Assembly: GCF_010093595.1 (NCBI RefSeq)
Contig: NW_022985452.1
Span: 613,656-677,655 of the forward strand
Length of the DNA: 64,000 nucleotides
Direction: 5' to 3'
DNA from: Mytilinidion resinicola
Taxonomy: Eukaryota > Ascomycota > Dothideomycetes > Mytilinidiales > Mytilinidiaceae
Below the pieces are notes generated by a model that worked only from the letters and a program-made list of their open reading frames with translations, had not been told where the DNA came from and made no database searches. Of this stretch, positions 1 through 11,043 are shown in pieces. The translations under genes were made by a program, and so were the position numbers. The first letter of the stretch is position 1; each line of letters starts with the position of its first letter.

Positions 1-3000
1 GTGCAGTAGAATACTACAGCATGGCCCAAGAAAGGAGCCTAGTGGAAAGGAGGAAGACTTGTAACGTTCATTGACTAACATGTAACGACAGTTAGGACGA
101 AAGATCCATGGTCCGAACACTGGAAAGAATCATCATGACAGAAAAGAAACCGACCCACCGAGGCGGAGAAAGAAAGACCTGAAGTGGAGATGCGAAGTTT
201 GAAACGAGTGGACCGAGATGATGAGGAAAGACATTGACAGACGAAGGAAATTTGGAAAGCGGTGGGCTCGAGTACGTGACAGGTCGAAAAGCTGGATGAG
301 ACAACTCACGAAAAAACGCAACTTAATTTACCGGCCGAATGATTCTCAATGGCCGAAAGGCAGGATGGCCTACGCATCCTACAGGTTGTGGCCTTTAGCA
401 GGGTGCTTGACCAATTTGCTCGGGATGGCATTGACGGGCGGTAGCCACGGCCTGAGACCGGGGAACACGGTAATCCGCCTCCTTGCGGGTCGGACCGGGC
501 GGTCCCCAAGCCGGAGGACCATTACCATATCCCAAAGATATCCAGTTCATGTGCTCTAGGCTCGTTCCTACCCAGACCCAGACGACTTGCAAGATCGCGA
601 TGAAATGCCACCACCCCGAGAAGATGACTCATGGAGTCCGAGCCCTCGCAACCGTATCAAGGCTATTCGATCTTACTTCAAGGGTGATTTTATGCTACGC
701 AAGGACCATCTACTACTTAGCGGCCGCGAATTGCTGGTCTTGGGGTTGAGGCTGGAGTGCCAGTGGCAGCTCGGGCAGAGTTCCTTCGACCGGTTCCGTC
801 GACAAGCTTGAGTTATGGGCCATCGAGGACTTATTGGAGGCTTATGAGGCTAGCCGAGGGAGAGTGTAGTCGATGCATGCAAGGATGGAGGATGGCGGTG
901 GGGCGTCGGGGGTGTCTGAATGAGGCCGGCGGCCGCCAGCCTTCTCAATCAAGGACGAGCTCCGTCTTCGCCTGCTGGCCATCCGAGAGTGCGCAGCGGT
1001 CGATTTGGGTCTCGTCGAAGCTCTGAGGAGGCTAGTGTTGCTGTCTTGGTGTGTCGTCTTCCGCGGCAGAAGGGGGATGTCTGGAGCAAGTCTTGACCGC
1101 CCTCTGTCCGCACGGGGGCTGCGAAGCATCCAAGAGCTCCCAAAGAGGTTGTCGAGTATGAGGAGGAGGAGGAGGAGGAGGGGAAGAAGAGGAGTGTCGA
1201 CTAGAAGAGGATGGGTGGCTAGGAGGTGTTGATGTCGAAGGAAGGTGGAGGTCGAAAGAAAGTTGCGATTGCGCCAAGGAGGAGCTGGGGCCGCTCTTCC
1301 CCCATGTCAACAACATCAACACCATGTTCCCGAACATGACACGCTGTCACGGATGTTTGGCCAGCTACGACGACAGCGCGGCAATAGAGTGAATACGAAG
1401 GTCCCACACCCGTCTGCTACCCGGTCAGCCGTGTATTTGAGTCTAAAGAGAGCTCGACTGGCTGCTCTCGCCTCCGCCTCAGCCCCCCGCCCTCAGCGTC
1501 AGATCAGATCCTCACTTGCACGAATGTCTCACACACTTAAGTATTCGGGCTGCATCTCAGTAATCCGACGATCTAGAAGCGCGACTACTTTCTCCTAGCT
1601 ATTCCATATACATGATGGTTTCACTAGCTACTATCCCATCCATAAACACCGCATACCTCCGAAATGGCCGCTTCCGTCGCGCCTGCTACACCCTCTACCT
1701 ATCTACCTGCACAACCCCATGCCGATAGGCCTCCCCACTGACCTCCTTATGCTCTACAAGCTGCCTCCTCACAACATAAGGCGGGGTGAAAATCCAAGGA
1801 GAAACCCCGCATCCAGCTCGCCCTTGGCAATTGAAAGATCTAGGATGATCGATTTGCTAATGACAAATAGCTGGAAATCAAGAAACGGCTTATTCAGACA
1901 TACATGTACGGCGTTTTTCCCAACTAATTCGTCGAGGGAAGCACTAGCCTCGATCGATGTTAGCGGCCAACGGAGGGCTAACAAATCGACGTTTCTCAAG
2001 CACATTTGTAGGGATCTTATCTAGTCCGAGTACGAGTGAATTCCGGCTTTGAGCAATTACGGCATTGAGCCTGACAGTCAGTCCGCTAATTAATTGGCTC
2101 AAAGCACTGCTTCATCGGCTTCTTGTTCTCCGGGTGGCCTTTTTTATGAACACATTGATATCTGTCCGATCAGCAGCACTAATCGTGGTGATAAGCACGC
2201 AGGTCATTCCGGCGAACATTATTCCGAGGTCGTCTCTCGCTTTATGTATTCCATAGTTCGTCACCTTCTGGTATGTGGGTATACATTGTTAGTGCGTTAG
2301 GAAGCCGAAAGAACCATCAGGAAGTCTAGGTACCTCTCCGCCGCTTGCTGAGATGCCCTCCCGAGCTAATAAATTTTCAATTGGACGAGATTGCATCTTC
2401 TTCGAAGTTCCTGATAATATTGCGAGGCATTGTATCGTAGAGAAGCGTAGGCAAATATACGAACGGGCCACCAGCGAGCGAATGTGAAAGCAAGAGTATA
2501 GGCTGAGATGTGTCCCTAGCTCTGTTCGCGTAAAACATACAATTGCAATGAATTTTGAGGTGATCCTCGATCTCCGTTCCAGCCACAAGTTTCGACTGGC
2601 GCTCGCATTACCTCCCATGAGACGGTTTGTAGCTGCGCTGTCCATTATGATTACTTTCTGGCGTCATGATAGCGCTGCGCAGGATGGTTGATTTGAATAA
2701 TCGATTTGAAATGGGGTGGGATTCTTTTGATGGTAAATGGATACGATTTCAGGTGTGAATATTAGCTTCAAGTACGTAGTTTTCAATACAGCGCCCCAGC
2801 ATGAATGTGTGGATACCTTTATGTCACCGCTAAAGGTGCCGCGTGGGATTTCCCCCAAAAGATCGAATTCGAAGTAAAGCTTGACGCAGCCTTATGAGGG
2901 CTAGGTTCTGACGACTCGTATTCAGCAGGCTATTTGGATCAGCAATTTCTCATAGGTGTCCACATACAAGTAGGACACATAAATAAGTCTGCACATCCAA

Positions 3001-3196
3001 AGGCAGCGAGCGCTAAGTCCTCCCCGAACGATTTCACCCAATCGCATCACGTGACTAAACTCCGTCAAAAGACCAGCATGACCATCACGCCGGCCGTATG
3101 TCGCCATTGAATCTCTATTCACCTGAATACTAAGACGATAAGTTAAATGAGTCCACGTAAAGCGCTTCTGGCGGCATACAAACTACTCCACCCTCA
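1..3196. other. Intergenic region, no supported gene
   Basis: About 3.2 kb with only short open frames on both strands. None shows a recognisable domain, signal peptide, splice pattern or coding-like composition. A short GGA/AGG-rich stretch lies near 1160-1185. I see no RNA gene. It ends at the target duplication of the element that follows. Confidence 0.6.
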
Positions 3197-3204
3197 AGCT
3201 CTTC

Positions 3205-3987
3205 CAGCGTGGTTAGTAAACCGGCCAATCCTCAATCGGATTGACGGCCGGTTTATTAGTATAGACTCTAGATAATCCAATCAATCAATCCTCTAGCCAA
3301 TCAAACCTCAAGCGGAGATTGATCCGATTGACCCGATTGGTGTATATAAATCGGAGAGGATATATACGAATCGGAAAGGATGTATACAAATCGGAAAGGA
3401 TGCATACGGACGTGATTTTTATAGATTTTTATGGGTATAACTTCGTTATATAAGCTCACTACGCCTATAGATGAGACTACGGAATGCCCCAGAGTAGAGG
3501 GCAACGTGAGAGTACCATGGTGGTCAGGTTCTAGGTGAGGGGGGGCTCAGGATGTCCCTTGGGAACGTCGCGCGGAGTACCAAAGGGGAGCGCATTTTTG
3601 AGGCCTAGAAGATCTAATGATTTGCTTCAAACGTAATTCGACCCGTAGAAATCGACTCCCGTTGTCCGTTTAAGCTCATCTCGTCATGGTGGAGTGCTAG
3701 AGGGGGGCTAGGGCCGTGGTTGATGAGGCTAGCAATACGTGTTCTCCCGCCTCCGCCGGCGGAACCTCGGGGCGGCGGAACTCCGTGATTCTATTGGCTT
3801 GTTAAGACACGGTGAGGGCCTTAGCGCACAGATCTCTTAGCGCGATTGTTATTCACTTTGCCAATCCGGATTAAACCGTTCAAACCAAAATTCTAATCAA
3901 TCCAATCAATCAAGCTTCATTCTATATATAACAACCCAATCAATCTGCTCTCTAGTTGAGCCGGCCGCCGGTTTAGTAACCACGCTG
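3205..3987. mobile_element. Non-autonomous hAT-like element with 8-bp target duplication
   Basis: The two ends form terminal inverted repeats that start CAGCGTGGTTA and run about 21 bp with one mismatch (3205-3225 against 3967-3987). The 8-bp word AGCTCTTC is present directly on both sides (3197-3204 and 3988-3995), as expected of a target-site duplication. An 8-bp duplication and CAG-starting ends are typical of the hAT superfamily. The 783-bp interior has no transposase frame, so it would depend on a helper in trans. Inside are three tandem variants of an AAATCGGARAGGAT word (about 3345-3405) and AATCAATC-rich subterminal stretches. It sits about 48 bp before the ATG of the following J-domain gene, so it has displaced that gene's promoter or 5' leader. 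Confidence 0.72.
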
Positions 3988-4035
3988 AGCTCTTCCACAC
4001 CATCCCACCTTCACAACACCCATCTGGCTCCCAAA

Positions 4036-4893
4036 ATGGCACCCAGCCCATACGACATCCTTGGAATCTCTCCTAATGCAGATGCTGCCGCCATACGCGG
4101 AGCCTACCACCGCATGGCTCTGAAATACCACCCGGACAAGATCCAAGATCCCACCAAACAAGCTGCCGGGGCCGAGAAGTTCAAAGACGTCCAAGCTGCG
4201 TATGGGATTCTAAAGGATTCTACCAAGCGTGCTACCTTTGATCGCGAATACACACGCAAACACCAACATCGGCACTCTCAGCGATCCAACACCCAGGCAA
4301 ACAACAAAGCCAAACCGTCGCAAGGCCCTAACGCCTCCGGAGAAGACCCGATGATGTACCTCGCCCATCACCTCACCGCTATCTCCGCGCTGCGAACTGC
4401 GGACAGTCTCGTAGCAGATGCGTTTCTGAACTACGCCATCGCCAAAGCAACCCTCGAACGCGCTGTAGCTGCCAATCCACCGCATTACGGTCACCCCAAT
4501 GAATACAAGCACCTGTTCGATGTAATGCCAGTTTCCGATTACTATGAGGCGACGCATACCACTGCTTCAGCGTGGCTTCCGGCCATCAGCTCGGGACGCC
4601 GTGCTATCGACCAAGCGATTACTACCTTGAACCAACGAAAGCAGGCGGTGATGGCATTCGAGCTGGCTTTGAAGAGTTTCGACTGGTGCGCGGCCCATAC
4701 TCAAGGAGCGGAGAAGACGGAGATGATGGCGCAGAAAATGAGTTGCGCGAAGAAGTTACAGGAGGCGAGAACGAGCGCTGGGGAGGTCAAACATCGGCGG
4801 AAGCTGTGGGAGGATAGGGTAAGGGGTTGGGAGATGGTGAGGAACGAGTGGTTGTATGAGCGGGCGAAGTTCACGCCATCGAAGCCTCAGTAG
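4036..4893 (+). CDS. J-domain (DnaJ/Hsp40-type) protein, family copy 1
   Basis: Single-exon 285-residue protein. Residues 4-70 form a J domain: helix II, then the diagnostic HPD at 32-34 within YHPDKIQDP, and helix III/IV ending near FDREY. J domains stimulate Hsp70 ATPase, so a co-chaperone role is expected from the family; the client is unknown. There is no Gly/Phe region, zinc centre or class I/II C-terminal domain, so it is a class III type. Residues 105-275 are predicted helical and carry landmarks shared with the other copies here: GHP at 152, MP at 164, and a run of three Trp each seven residues apart (258, 265, 272). No signal peptide or membrane segment. The ATG follows CCCAAA and lies 48 bp after a transposable element end, so its promoter may be altered. 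Confidence 0.85.
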   Translation: MAPSPYDILGISPNADAAAIRGAYHRMALKYHPDKIQDPTKQAAGAEKFKDVQAAYGILKDSTKRATFDREYTRKHQHRHSQRSNTQANNKAKPSQGPNASGEDPMMYLAHHLTAISALRTADSLVADAFLNYAIAKATLERAVAANPPHYGHPNEYKHLFDVMPVSDYYEATHTTASAWLPAISSGRRAIDQAITTLNQRKQAVMAFELALKSFDWCAAHTQGAEKTEMMAQKMSCAKKLQEARTSAGEVKHRRKLWEDRVRGWEMVRNEWLYERAKFTPSKPQ

Positions 4894-5580
4894 TGACACG
4901 ACGGGGAGATCATCTGCTGCGTTCGATCAAAACTAGGCTAGATGGACTTTAAGATCGATGCATCGTACATCGGCGGAGTAAGCCAATGATATTGCGAAGG
5001 CCGAAAGGCCCTTTATACACAGCCTTGGCTCTACAGAAGCGTCAAATTGCTTCAAGAGCGAGGTGACTGATTGATCTCTTTAGTTTACCAATGCATTCAA
5101 TAATCGGTATGAGCTATCCTATTTTCCTCATGTATCACGTCATGGTTCAAGCATATCTTGTGATCCAACGATCATCGAAAAGTGAGTGTTCTTTCGATTC
5201 AAGATTCTTAGTTAAACCATAAATATCCTTGCCGTAATTGTATTCGTTCCAAGGGTGGTCGGATTATCGATGATTCCCACGATTCGCCAAGAGTTCAACG
5301 AACTTGGTACGCTGATTGCGAACCACATTTCAGAAACGCACTTTTCTTAATTTTGGAATTTTGACAACGCTCTTCAAATCTTTAGCTACACGTTCACGAA
5401 CACATCAACCCGACCCGCGCAGTGTCGCATTCGTAGATGCTCACTCACAGACTCCATAAAACCCCGGTCGGATCCTTTCAACGTCCCCAGAGACATCCGT
5501 ATCGAGCCACCACTTAGCACTTCTTCTTTCCTTTCGTTGGACACGTACTGAACCGCCGAATCGCCCATTCCTCGCTCTCA
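4894..5580. other. Intergenic region between J-domain genes
   Basis: About 690 bp with no gene that I can support. It holds the 3' flank of J-domain copy 1 and the presumed promoter of the decayed copy that follows. No repeat or RNA gene was recognised. Confidence 0.5.
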
Positions 5581-5607
5581 TAGAAAAACGACACCCCCAA
5601 AAGCACC

Positions 5608-6678
5608 ATTTCGAGCCACTATACCGTCCTCGGAGTTCATCCCACCGCTAGCCATCAGGAGATCCGAGCTGCTTACGATCGCCTTGCTTTGAAGCATCAT
5701 CCAGACAAGATTCAGGACCCCATGGAGCGCGCTAAGGGCGAGGAGAAATGTAAGGAGATCCAAGCGGCTTTCGAAATCCTCGGCGATCGCGAAAAAAGGG
5801 CCCATCACGACCGGATATATCCTCATCGAGCTCGAAACAACTGCGAGGACGCAGAGAACCAGCAAGAGCAGGAGGAGTGGGAAGCCTTTGAGAATGTCCT
5901 GGACTGGAGAGCACATTTCTTTGAGGTTCAACAGGAGCGCGAAAGGGCGAAGAGACGGAAGGAGCGGAAAGAGCAGGAGGAATTTGAGGATTTCATGCGC
6001 CGAAGAGCACGTTCCCATCCGCCTCAGGCTCAGAGGCTCGACGCCGAAACGCAACATGCCTGGGCCATGGTGTGCCGGAATCTCTCCTCCGATCACACCC
6101 CTTTCGCAAGCATTTGACCCCGAGGCTGTATGCATTGAATCCTGCCATATATGGACAGAACGTCCTCTGTTCGGCGCAGGGTATGTTCAACTGCGTCGAG
6201 GAAAAGTGTCGCATGCTTCCCGTCACCCTGCCCTACGCATATTTCGGACATCCGCTGTCAGAAGTATGTAATGTCGCTTATTTTCACGTCCCCCTAATTT
6301 TAGGCGGGACGTGCTTTTTCATCTAACATCCGCGCCTCCTTCGCTCGGAATGGAGATTGAGAAGTAAGTCCGATACTTCTAGTTTAAGGAAGGAGATCGC
6401 ATTCAAGTACAGCACTAGTATTGACATGGCGAGCGAAGCACTTAAGATGTTCCAATTAGTGGTGGGTGAGGGGAGGAAGGCTGAGTATTGGCTTTATGGA
6501 GCGGCGATGGACGGAGGCGGAGGAGAACGTAAGGGAGCGGAAGGGAAAATTAAAGATTTTGGACATGTTCATTGAGTATTGGCAGTTTGAGCACTGTACT
6601 TTTAGTGCTAAGCAGGAGGTGTTGCGTCAAATCGGTTCAATACCTAGAGGATGGTTCGGGGAATCTACAGAAGAGTGA
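5608..6678 (+). pseudogene. Decayed J-domain gene, family copy 2, start codon lost
   Basis: A frame running to the TGA at 6115-6117 encodes a complete J-domain core (YTVLGVHP, helix II, HHPDKIQDP, helix III), then a charged coiled-coil-like stretch. The natural initiator position at 5608 reads ATT in a good context (GCACC before it). An in-frame TAG at 5581-5583 lies just upstream and there is no ATG before 5689, which falls inside helix II next to the HPD loop. Up to 6678, coding-looking fragments continue in other frames (about 6072-6263 and 6420-6678) with splice-like signals, consistent with the remains of a longer C-terminal part. Either the gene is dead through ATG to ATT and frameshifts, or it starts at a near-cognate codon. 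I favour the pseudogene. It lies between intact copies 1 and 3. Confidence 0.65.
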
Positions 6679-7039
6679 TTTGTGTTCACTGCCTTGGTGA
6701 GTGATCACACGAGCATCAAGCCAGGCCGACATCCACGGCATACGTTATTCCAATTTGCAAGATACGGTCAGAGCGCTCTTCCGAATTTGTGTTTTTAGTT
6801 CTTTACTACAAGCGGGGGTGGCCGGCTTCAAGGCTGTCATCTCGTTGATGTCCTATTTTTTCAATCTGTCATATAAAGCAATCGCCTACAAGACTTGCCA
6901 GCTTGTGTCTACGTTATCAATCTAGTGTAAGCATGCTGCATACTTCCCAACGCTGATATTCTACCCGGGTCGTTAAAGTATCTTGCCCTGACTAATACCA
7001 ACCTTGGAATACTGTACCGTCCTATACAAGTTGAAGCCT
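6679..7039. other. Intergenic region
   Basis: About 360 bp between the decayed J-domain gene and the end of the convergent J-domain gene on the minus strand. Short frames only; nothing recognised. Confidence 0.5.
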
Positions 7040-8191
7040 CTATCTAGCAAGCTCTTCGTACCAGACAGCGGAGAGACCACGCCACTTCTCATGATTGTGT
7101 CCTAGCTTAGTTTCCATCTCTCTAGTCTTAGCTATTAGGTCTCGCACCTGCCACACCTTCTCTCTGCAGATCGCTTCATTCGTGCGGAACCCACCTTTAT
7201 CATGTCGGCGATCTAATGTACTTGAGGTAGCCGAAAGTTTGTGGAACGCTTCTGCAGCTTTCTGCAATGATACAACGCACTCTTCTCTAGCTTTGGCGGC
7301 AAGACGGTAGTGCTCTGATGCTGCCGTCGCCTGGATCGCTGCTTTGCCATACGCATCCGCCGTTATCTTGACTTTCTCGCGGCGCCAGTCCACTCCAGCC
7401 CCATACTTCGGCATTCCGTCCAAATATTCGCTATCCATGGTGGGATGGCCCGTTAAGTGCACCCCGCGCAATTCTTCCTCGGCTTCCGTACGGGCTTTGC
7501 GACCTTGGCGGGCTAACTTCTCAGCACGTTCGAACGCTTCAGAAGCAGCGTCGCGGAGTGCGGAAGCGTGGCGGACTTCAGACTCTAGAGGCATACCTGA
7601 ATTGCTAGGCTTAGGAACCTGGTTGGAAGTACCGGCAGTTGGGGGAACGCTGCTTGACGTAGAAGAGCTGGAATTGGAAGACGCCTCCGCACAACCTGGA
7701 TACTTTGGAGACGCAAACTTGAAGCTGAAGTCGAACTTGACGTTGGCCCACTGCTTCTGAAAGGCTGGAGTAAATCGCGAAGAGGCATTGCTTGCAGTCT
7801 TTTGTCTAGGTGGGCCATGTGGTTGGGAACCGGAAGAAGCGAATTTTGGAAAGCGAGGGTCTGGGGTAGTTGGTCTAGGAACTTTGACTGGACCACGCCT
7901 AGTTTGAAATTCGGAGGAAGCGCGCTTAGAAGATGCATTTGCTGAATTGGCTGGTGTAGGGGGTGCTGGGACACGGTTGAGCTCAGCGCGTTTGGCGTCG
8001 TCCTTCAGGACATCGTAAGCAGCCTGTACCTGCCGGAACTTTTCCACGCCCTCCGCACGTTTAGCGGGATCTTGAATCTTGTCTGGGTGATTAAGTAGAG
8101 CCAGACGCTTATAGGCCTTTCGAATGACGTTCTGGTCGGCATTGGGAGGGATGCCTAGGGTGGCGTAGGGGTTGAAAACGTAGAAGGGCAT
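7040..8191 (-). CDS. J-domain protein with long linker, family copy 3
   Basis: Single-exon 383-residue protein. The ATG at 8191 has a strong context (CACCACC before it). The J domain covers residues 7-73 with HPD at 35-37 in NHPDKIQDP, closely matching copy 1 through the helix III sequence EKF..VQAAY..LKD. Residues 75-200 are a Ser/Pro/Thr-rich linker that copy 1 mostly lacks. Residues 203-383 are the helical C-terminal module: GHP at 248 and MP at 260, the same 12-residue spacing as copy 1, then an Ala-rich helix and a final W-x6-W pair. Expected role: Hsp70 co-chaperone, with specificity set by the C-terminal module (inference). No signal peptide or membrane segment. Confidence 0.85.
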   Translation of the reverse strand: MPFYVFNPYATLGIPPNADQNVIRKAYKRLALLNHPDKIQDPAKRAEGVEKFRQVQAAYDVLKDDAKRAELNRVPAPPTPANSANASSKRASSEFQTRRGPVKVPRPTTPDPRFPKFASSGSQPHGPPRQKTASNASSRFTPAFQKQWANVKFDFSFKFASPKYPGCAEASSNSSSSTSSSVPPTAGTSNQVPKPSNSGMPLESEVRHASALRDAASEAFERAEKLARQGRKARTEAEEELRGVHLTGHPTMDSEYLDGMPKYGAGVDWRREKVKITADAYGKAAIQATAASEHYRLAAKAREECVVSLQKAAEAFHKLSATSSTLDRRHDKGGFRTNEAICREKVWQVRDLIAKTREMETKLGHNHEKWRGLSAVWYEELAR

Positions 8192-10146
8192 GGTGGTGTG
8201 GGTATTGGTGTTGCACTTCCGACGCGTCGAGGTGATCAGAGAAGGGGGATCGCGCCGAGGGTGTCTATTTACCTTGCATGTGCCAAGGCGAAAGTAGGCA
8301 TATCTACCTCATCATGTGACTTGACATCTTACGCATTGTGTAGAGATGGTGAATGCCACATGGTTGGGATGCATTCTGGATAACTTTCAATTTGACCTGA
8401 TGTAATATGTGATCTCACAATGCATTAAATGGCCGTGCCGCAGACTTCTCGAATCTTTGTCGCTGCGAGTGCGGGAGGTGGCTTCTTTCCATCCGATGTC
8501 TTACCCGGGCCCACGTTGCACGTGATATTTGCGCTAGCGTGGCGCTAGCGTAACCGAATGCTGATGACACGAAATGGCCTCGGCGCCAAGCCTTTCAATC
8601 TGACATCGTAAACTGTGTTTTTTCACCCCCTCAAGACACTTCAGACGGTAATAACTACCTGCCAGCCCTTCGTGAATTAGTCCTATGAGATATGAATCCT
8701 TACGCTTTTAACATCCTTTGCTGCATTTTTCACCCTCATGAGTCACTTCAGACGGTACTACACATTTGTCGAAAGCTTAGAAATTAAATGGCGTAAAATC
8801 TGAGTCCTCACGTTTCTAACATGGGGTTGGGCATTTTTTGGCCCTTCCAAGCCATTCTAGACGATACTGACGGCCTGCCAATCCCTCGTAAATCGTTCCT
8901 GTACAATTGAAGCCCTAAGCCTGCCAACACCATCACTTCGCGATTGTGGTCCCAAAATCGGAGATGCGAGTTCGCCTCTTTGATTTGTTCCAAAATATCA
9001 AGCCCCTCTTTCATTCCCATTAAAAACGGTTCCTACGTGATCGCCTTTCCTAAATTCTTCAAATTGGTGTCGTGACGTTGAGATCCTGGAGCGACAGCCG
9101 CAGTGCTAGAGCAATCTGCACGTAGTATGCCGAGTTTTGGACAAGATACTCTCGCTGTGACTTCGTGATTCGAAAGGCCGGGAACGTAGAATTGGTGGGC
9201 TAGGCAGGACTCTGAAGCAAGATTCGTTCATCCTCCCTGAACCTAGATAGCGGCAATGTCGTGCTCTAATTTGTCGCCGTCTACGTATCGAAACAACTCC
9301 GGGTAATTCTTTGCGTGGCGCTGAAGCAGTTCTTAGGTAGTAAAGCCATCTCCGTCGGCAGGAGGACGCAGTCAGATTATGATTGCATCTACTCCGATTC
9401 TCCGACTGACAACGCTGAGACCGCGATTTCGTATCCATGATCATAGTAGTGTATTTGGTAGAGCCATTTTGGATGAAGTTCCGTGTAGTCGTGAACATGT
9501 CTTTGCCGCTCAACCAAGCCGGCTTTGACGGTGGCGGCTAACTCTCAAAGCAGTATGATACTAGTTCAGCTTCAGGGCATGATGCCTTGATCTTGACAAC
9601 TTCGCCTTCGAATCGTGTAATCGTGTAATCGTGTGAACACAGCCTATATCAGGCTGTCTTATACGAAACCGCGACCAGTTCCTCACACTCTCAACCCAGC
9701 TGCGACGGTGACAACCAGGAGCCAGAACAAGACCATACTTCGTCTGATTCGCACTCCCATAACTGATACCCTTAGATATGGCGCCTCTCGGGAGAACATA
9801 TCACTGCTAGGGTGCCCTTTTTGCTTCATGGATGAACGGGGTGAGACGACCGTCCACGTGCGCGGCTTTCACAGGCCCCTCACCCGAATGGTCTCTTAGC
9901 TCCACATCCTCCACGCCCTCTCAGCCTCCTCCACCCTCCTTCCAGCAACACCTTCCACCACCAGCACAGTAAGTTAAACACCAACCTCTTCTTTCTCATC
10001 AAGCTTCTCGTTCTTGTGAGGCTAACTCTTCCTCGCAGGCAAGCTCTTCATCGCCCAGCAGACTCTTCCGCGCCCAGAAGGCCTCTTCCTCACCAAACAA
10101 ACACCACAACACCGGCCTCTCACCACCACCATCACCATCACCGACA
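8192..10146. other. Intergenic region with a tandem repeat
   Basis: About 1.95 kb without a supported gene. It contains the 108-bp tandem repeat listed separately. The last 250 bp before 10147 are C- and CA-rich, as expected of a strong fungal promoter and leader. The open frames at about 9106-9513 and 9633-9899 look random. Confidence 0.5.
8615..8930. repeat. Diverged tandem repeat, about 108 bp, three copies
   Basis: Three copies aligned on the word TCAGACGGTA or a variant: about 8641, 8748 and 8857. Each is preceded by a TTTTTCACCC-like run and the first and third are followed by CCTGCCA. Spacing is about 107 and 109 bp. The copies are clearly diverged, so the array is old. No coding frame crosses all copies. 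Confidence 0.6.
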
Positions 10147-11043
10147 ATGCCTCCCAAGAAGCAGCAGCAGAAAGGCAAGGGGAAGAAGGAGGTCGCCGTG
10201 GCCCCGGTCGTCGTCGACCCGGCCAAGTTCCACCCGCTTCTGGTTGACATCGTCTCCCGCATCGTGGAGATCGACCAGCTCGGTGCCTCCTGCGTCCCAA
10301 TGGATGCAGACAAGAACCACTATGAGTTCTTCTCCCCAGCCGACCGCAACAAGGCCCGCGACGCCGGCTTCCCCACCGCCCGCCTCGCCATCACGCAGAC
10401 GCTCTACCCGCACACCAAGCCGAGCGACGAGACCGCCGAGCCCCCCAAGCAGCCGCCGCCAGACGTCCGCGTCATCTACATCCCCGAGCGCCGCCGCGAG
10501 GCCTACAAGGACCTCGACAAGAGCACCCTGTCCCCGCGCCAGATCGGCACCATCGGCATCGCTCTGCGTGCCTCCCCTTTCGTCCAGTTCCCAGCCGTCC
10601 TGTTCGCCGACGCGGTCTGCATGGGCCACGAGGTCGTCCGCACCATGTTCGAACCCTTCGCCCGACTGGTCCTCACCTCCGTCCCGCATGTGCACATCGA
10701 CGCCATGCTGCTATACATGATGCTCTTCATGTCGCCCGCGGAGATCGGCTCCGGAGCGGAGAAACAGGGGTACGGGTTGGAGAACGAGGTGTGGGAGGGT
10801 AGGCGGGAAGATGCGCTCAAGTCGCTCCGCGACACCTTCCACGATACGGGAAAGACTCCGGCTCAGTTACGCGCAGAGACCCGGAAAGACCTTGTGGACA
10901 AGGCCCAGACGATGAAGGCGTTACGGCGCTACATTGCGGCGGTGCTTGCTGCGCCGCATGAGGAGGTGGAGGACTCCGAAGAGGAGAAGGAGGAGTCAGC
11001 GGAGAAGAAGGAGGATGTTGAAATGAAGGACGTTGCCGAGTAG
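10147..11043 (+). CDS. Conserved-looking protein of unknown function, GC-rich codons
   Basis: 298 residues, single exon, with a codon use strongly rich in G/C at third positions, unlike most neighbours and typical of a highly expressed fungal gene. The N-terminus (about 15 residues) is Lys/Gln-rich and the C-terminus (262-298) is almost wholly Glu/Asp/Lys/Ser, suggesting a soluble, possibly nuclear or ribosome-associated protein (inference). The core (25-255) includes a proline-rich loop near 98-106 and two mainly hydrophobic helical stretches around 145-200. No signal peptide or membrane anchor. I do not recognise a family and assign no function. The start is the first ATG after a CACC-rich leader. 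Confidence 0.75.
   Translation: MPPKKQQQKGKGKKEVAVAPVVVDPAKFHPLLVDIVSRIVEIDQLGASCVPMDADKNHYEFFSPADRNKARDAGFPTARLAITQTLYPHTKPSDETAEPPKQPPPDVRVIYIPERRREAYKDLDKSTLSPRQIGTIGIALRASPFVQFPAVLFADAVCMGHEVVRTMFEPFARLVLTSVPHVHIDAMLLYMMLFMSPAEIGSGAEKQGYGLENEVWEGRREDALKSLRDTFHDTGKTPAQLRAETRKDLVDKAQTMKALRRYIAAVLAAPHEEVEDSEEEKEESAEKKEDVEMKDVAE

Noticed and set aside
6072..6678. A separate two-intron gene after the decayed J domain
   Set aside because: Splice-like sites at 6264-6303 and 6364-6418 exist, but the joined frames meet a TGA. I kept the fragments as part of the pseudogene.
10138..10720. Long ORFs antisense to and in other frames of the 10147 gene
   Set aside because: They are shadows caused by the GC-ending codons of the real gene; composition is Arg/Ser or Asp/Gly monotone.
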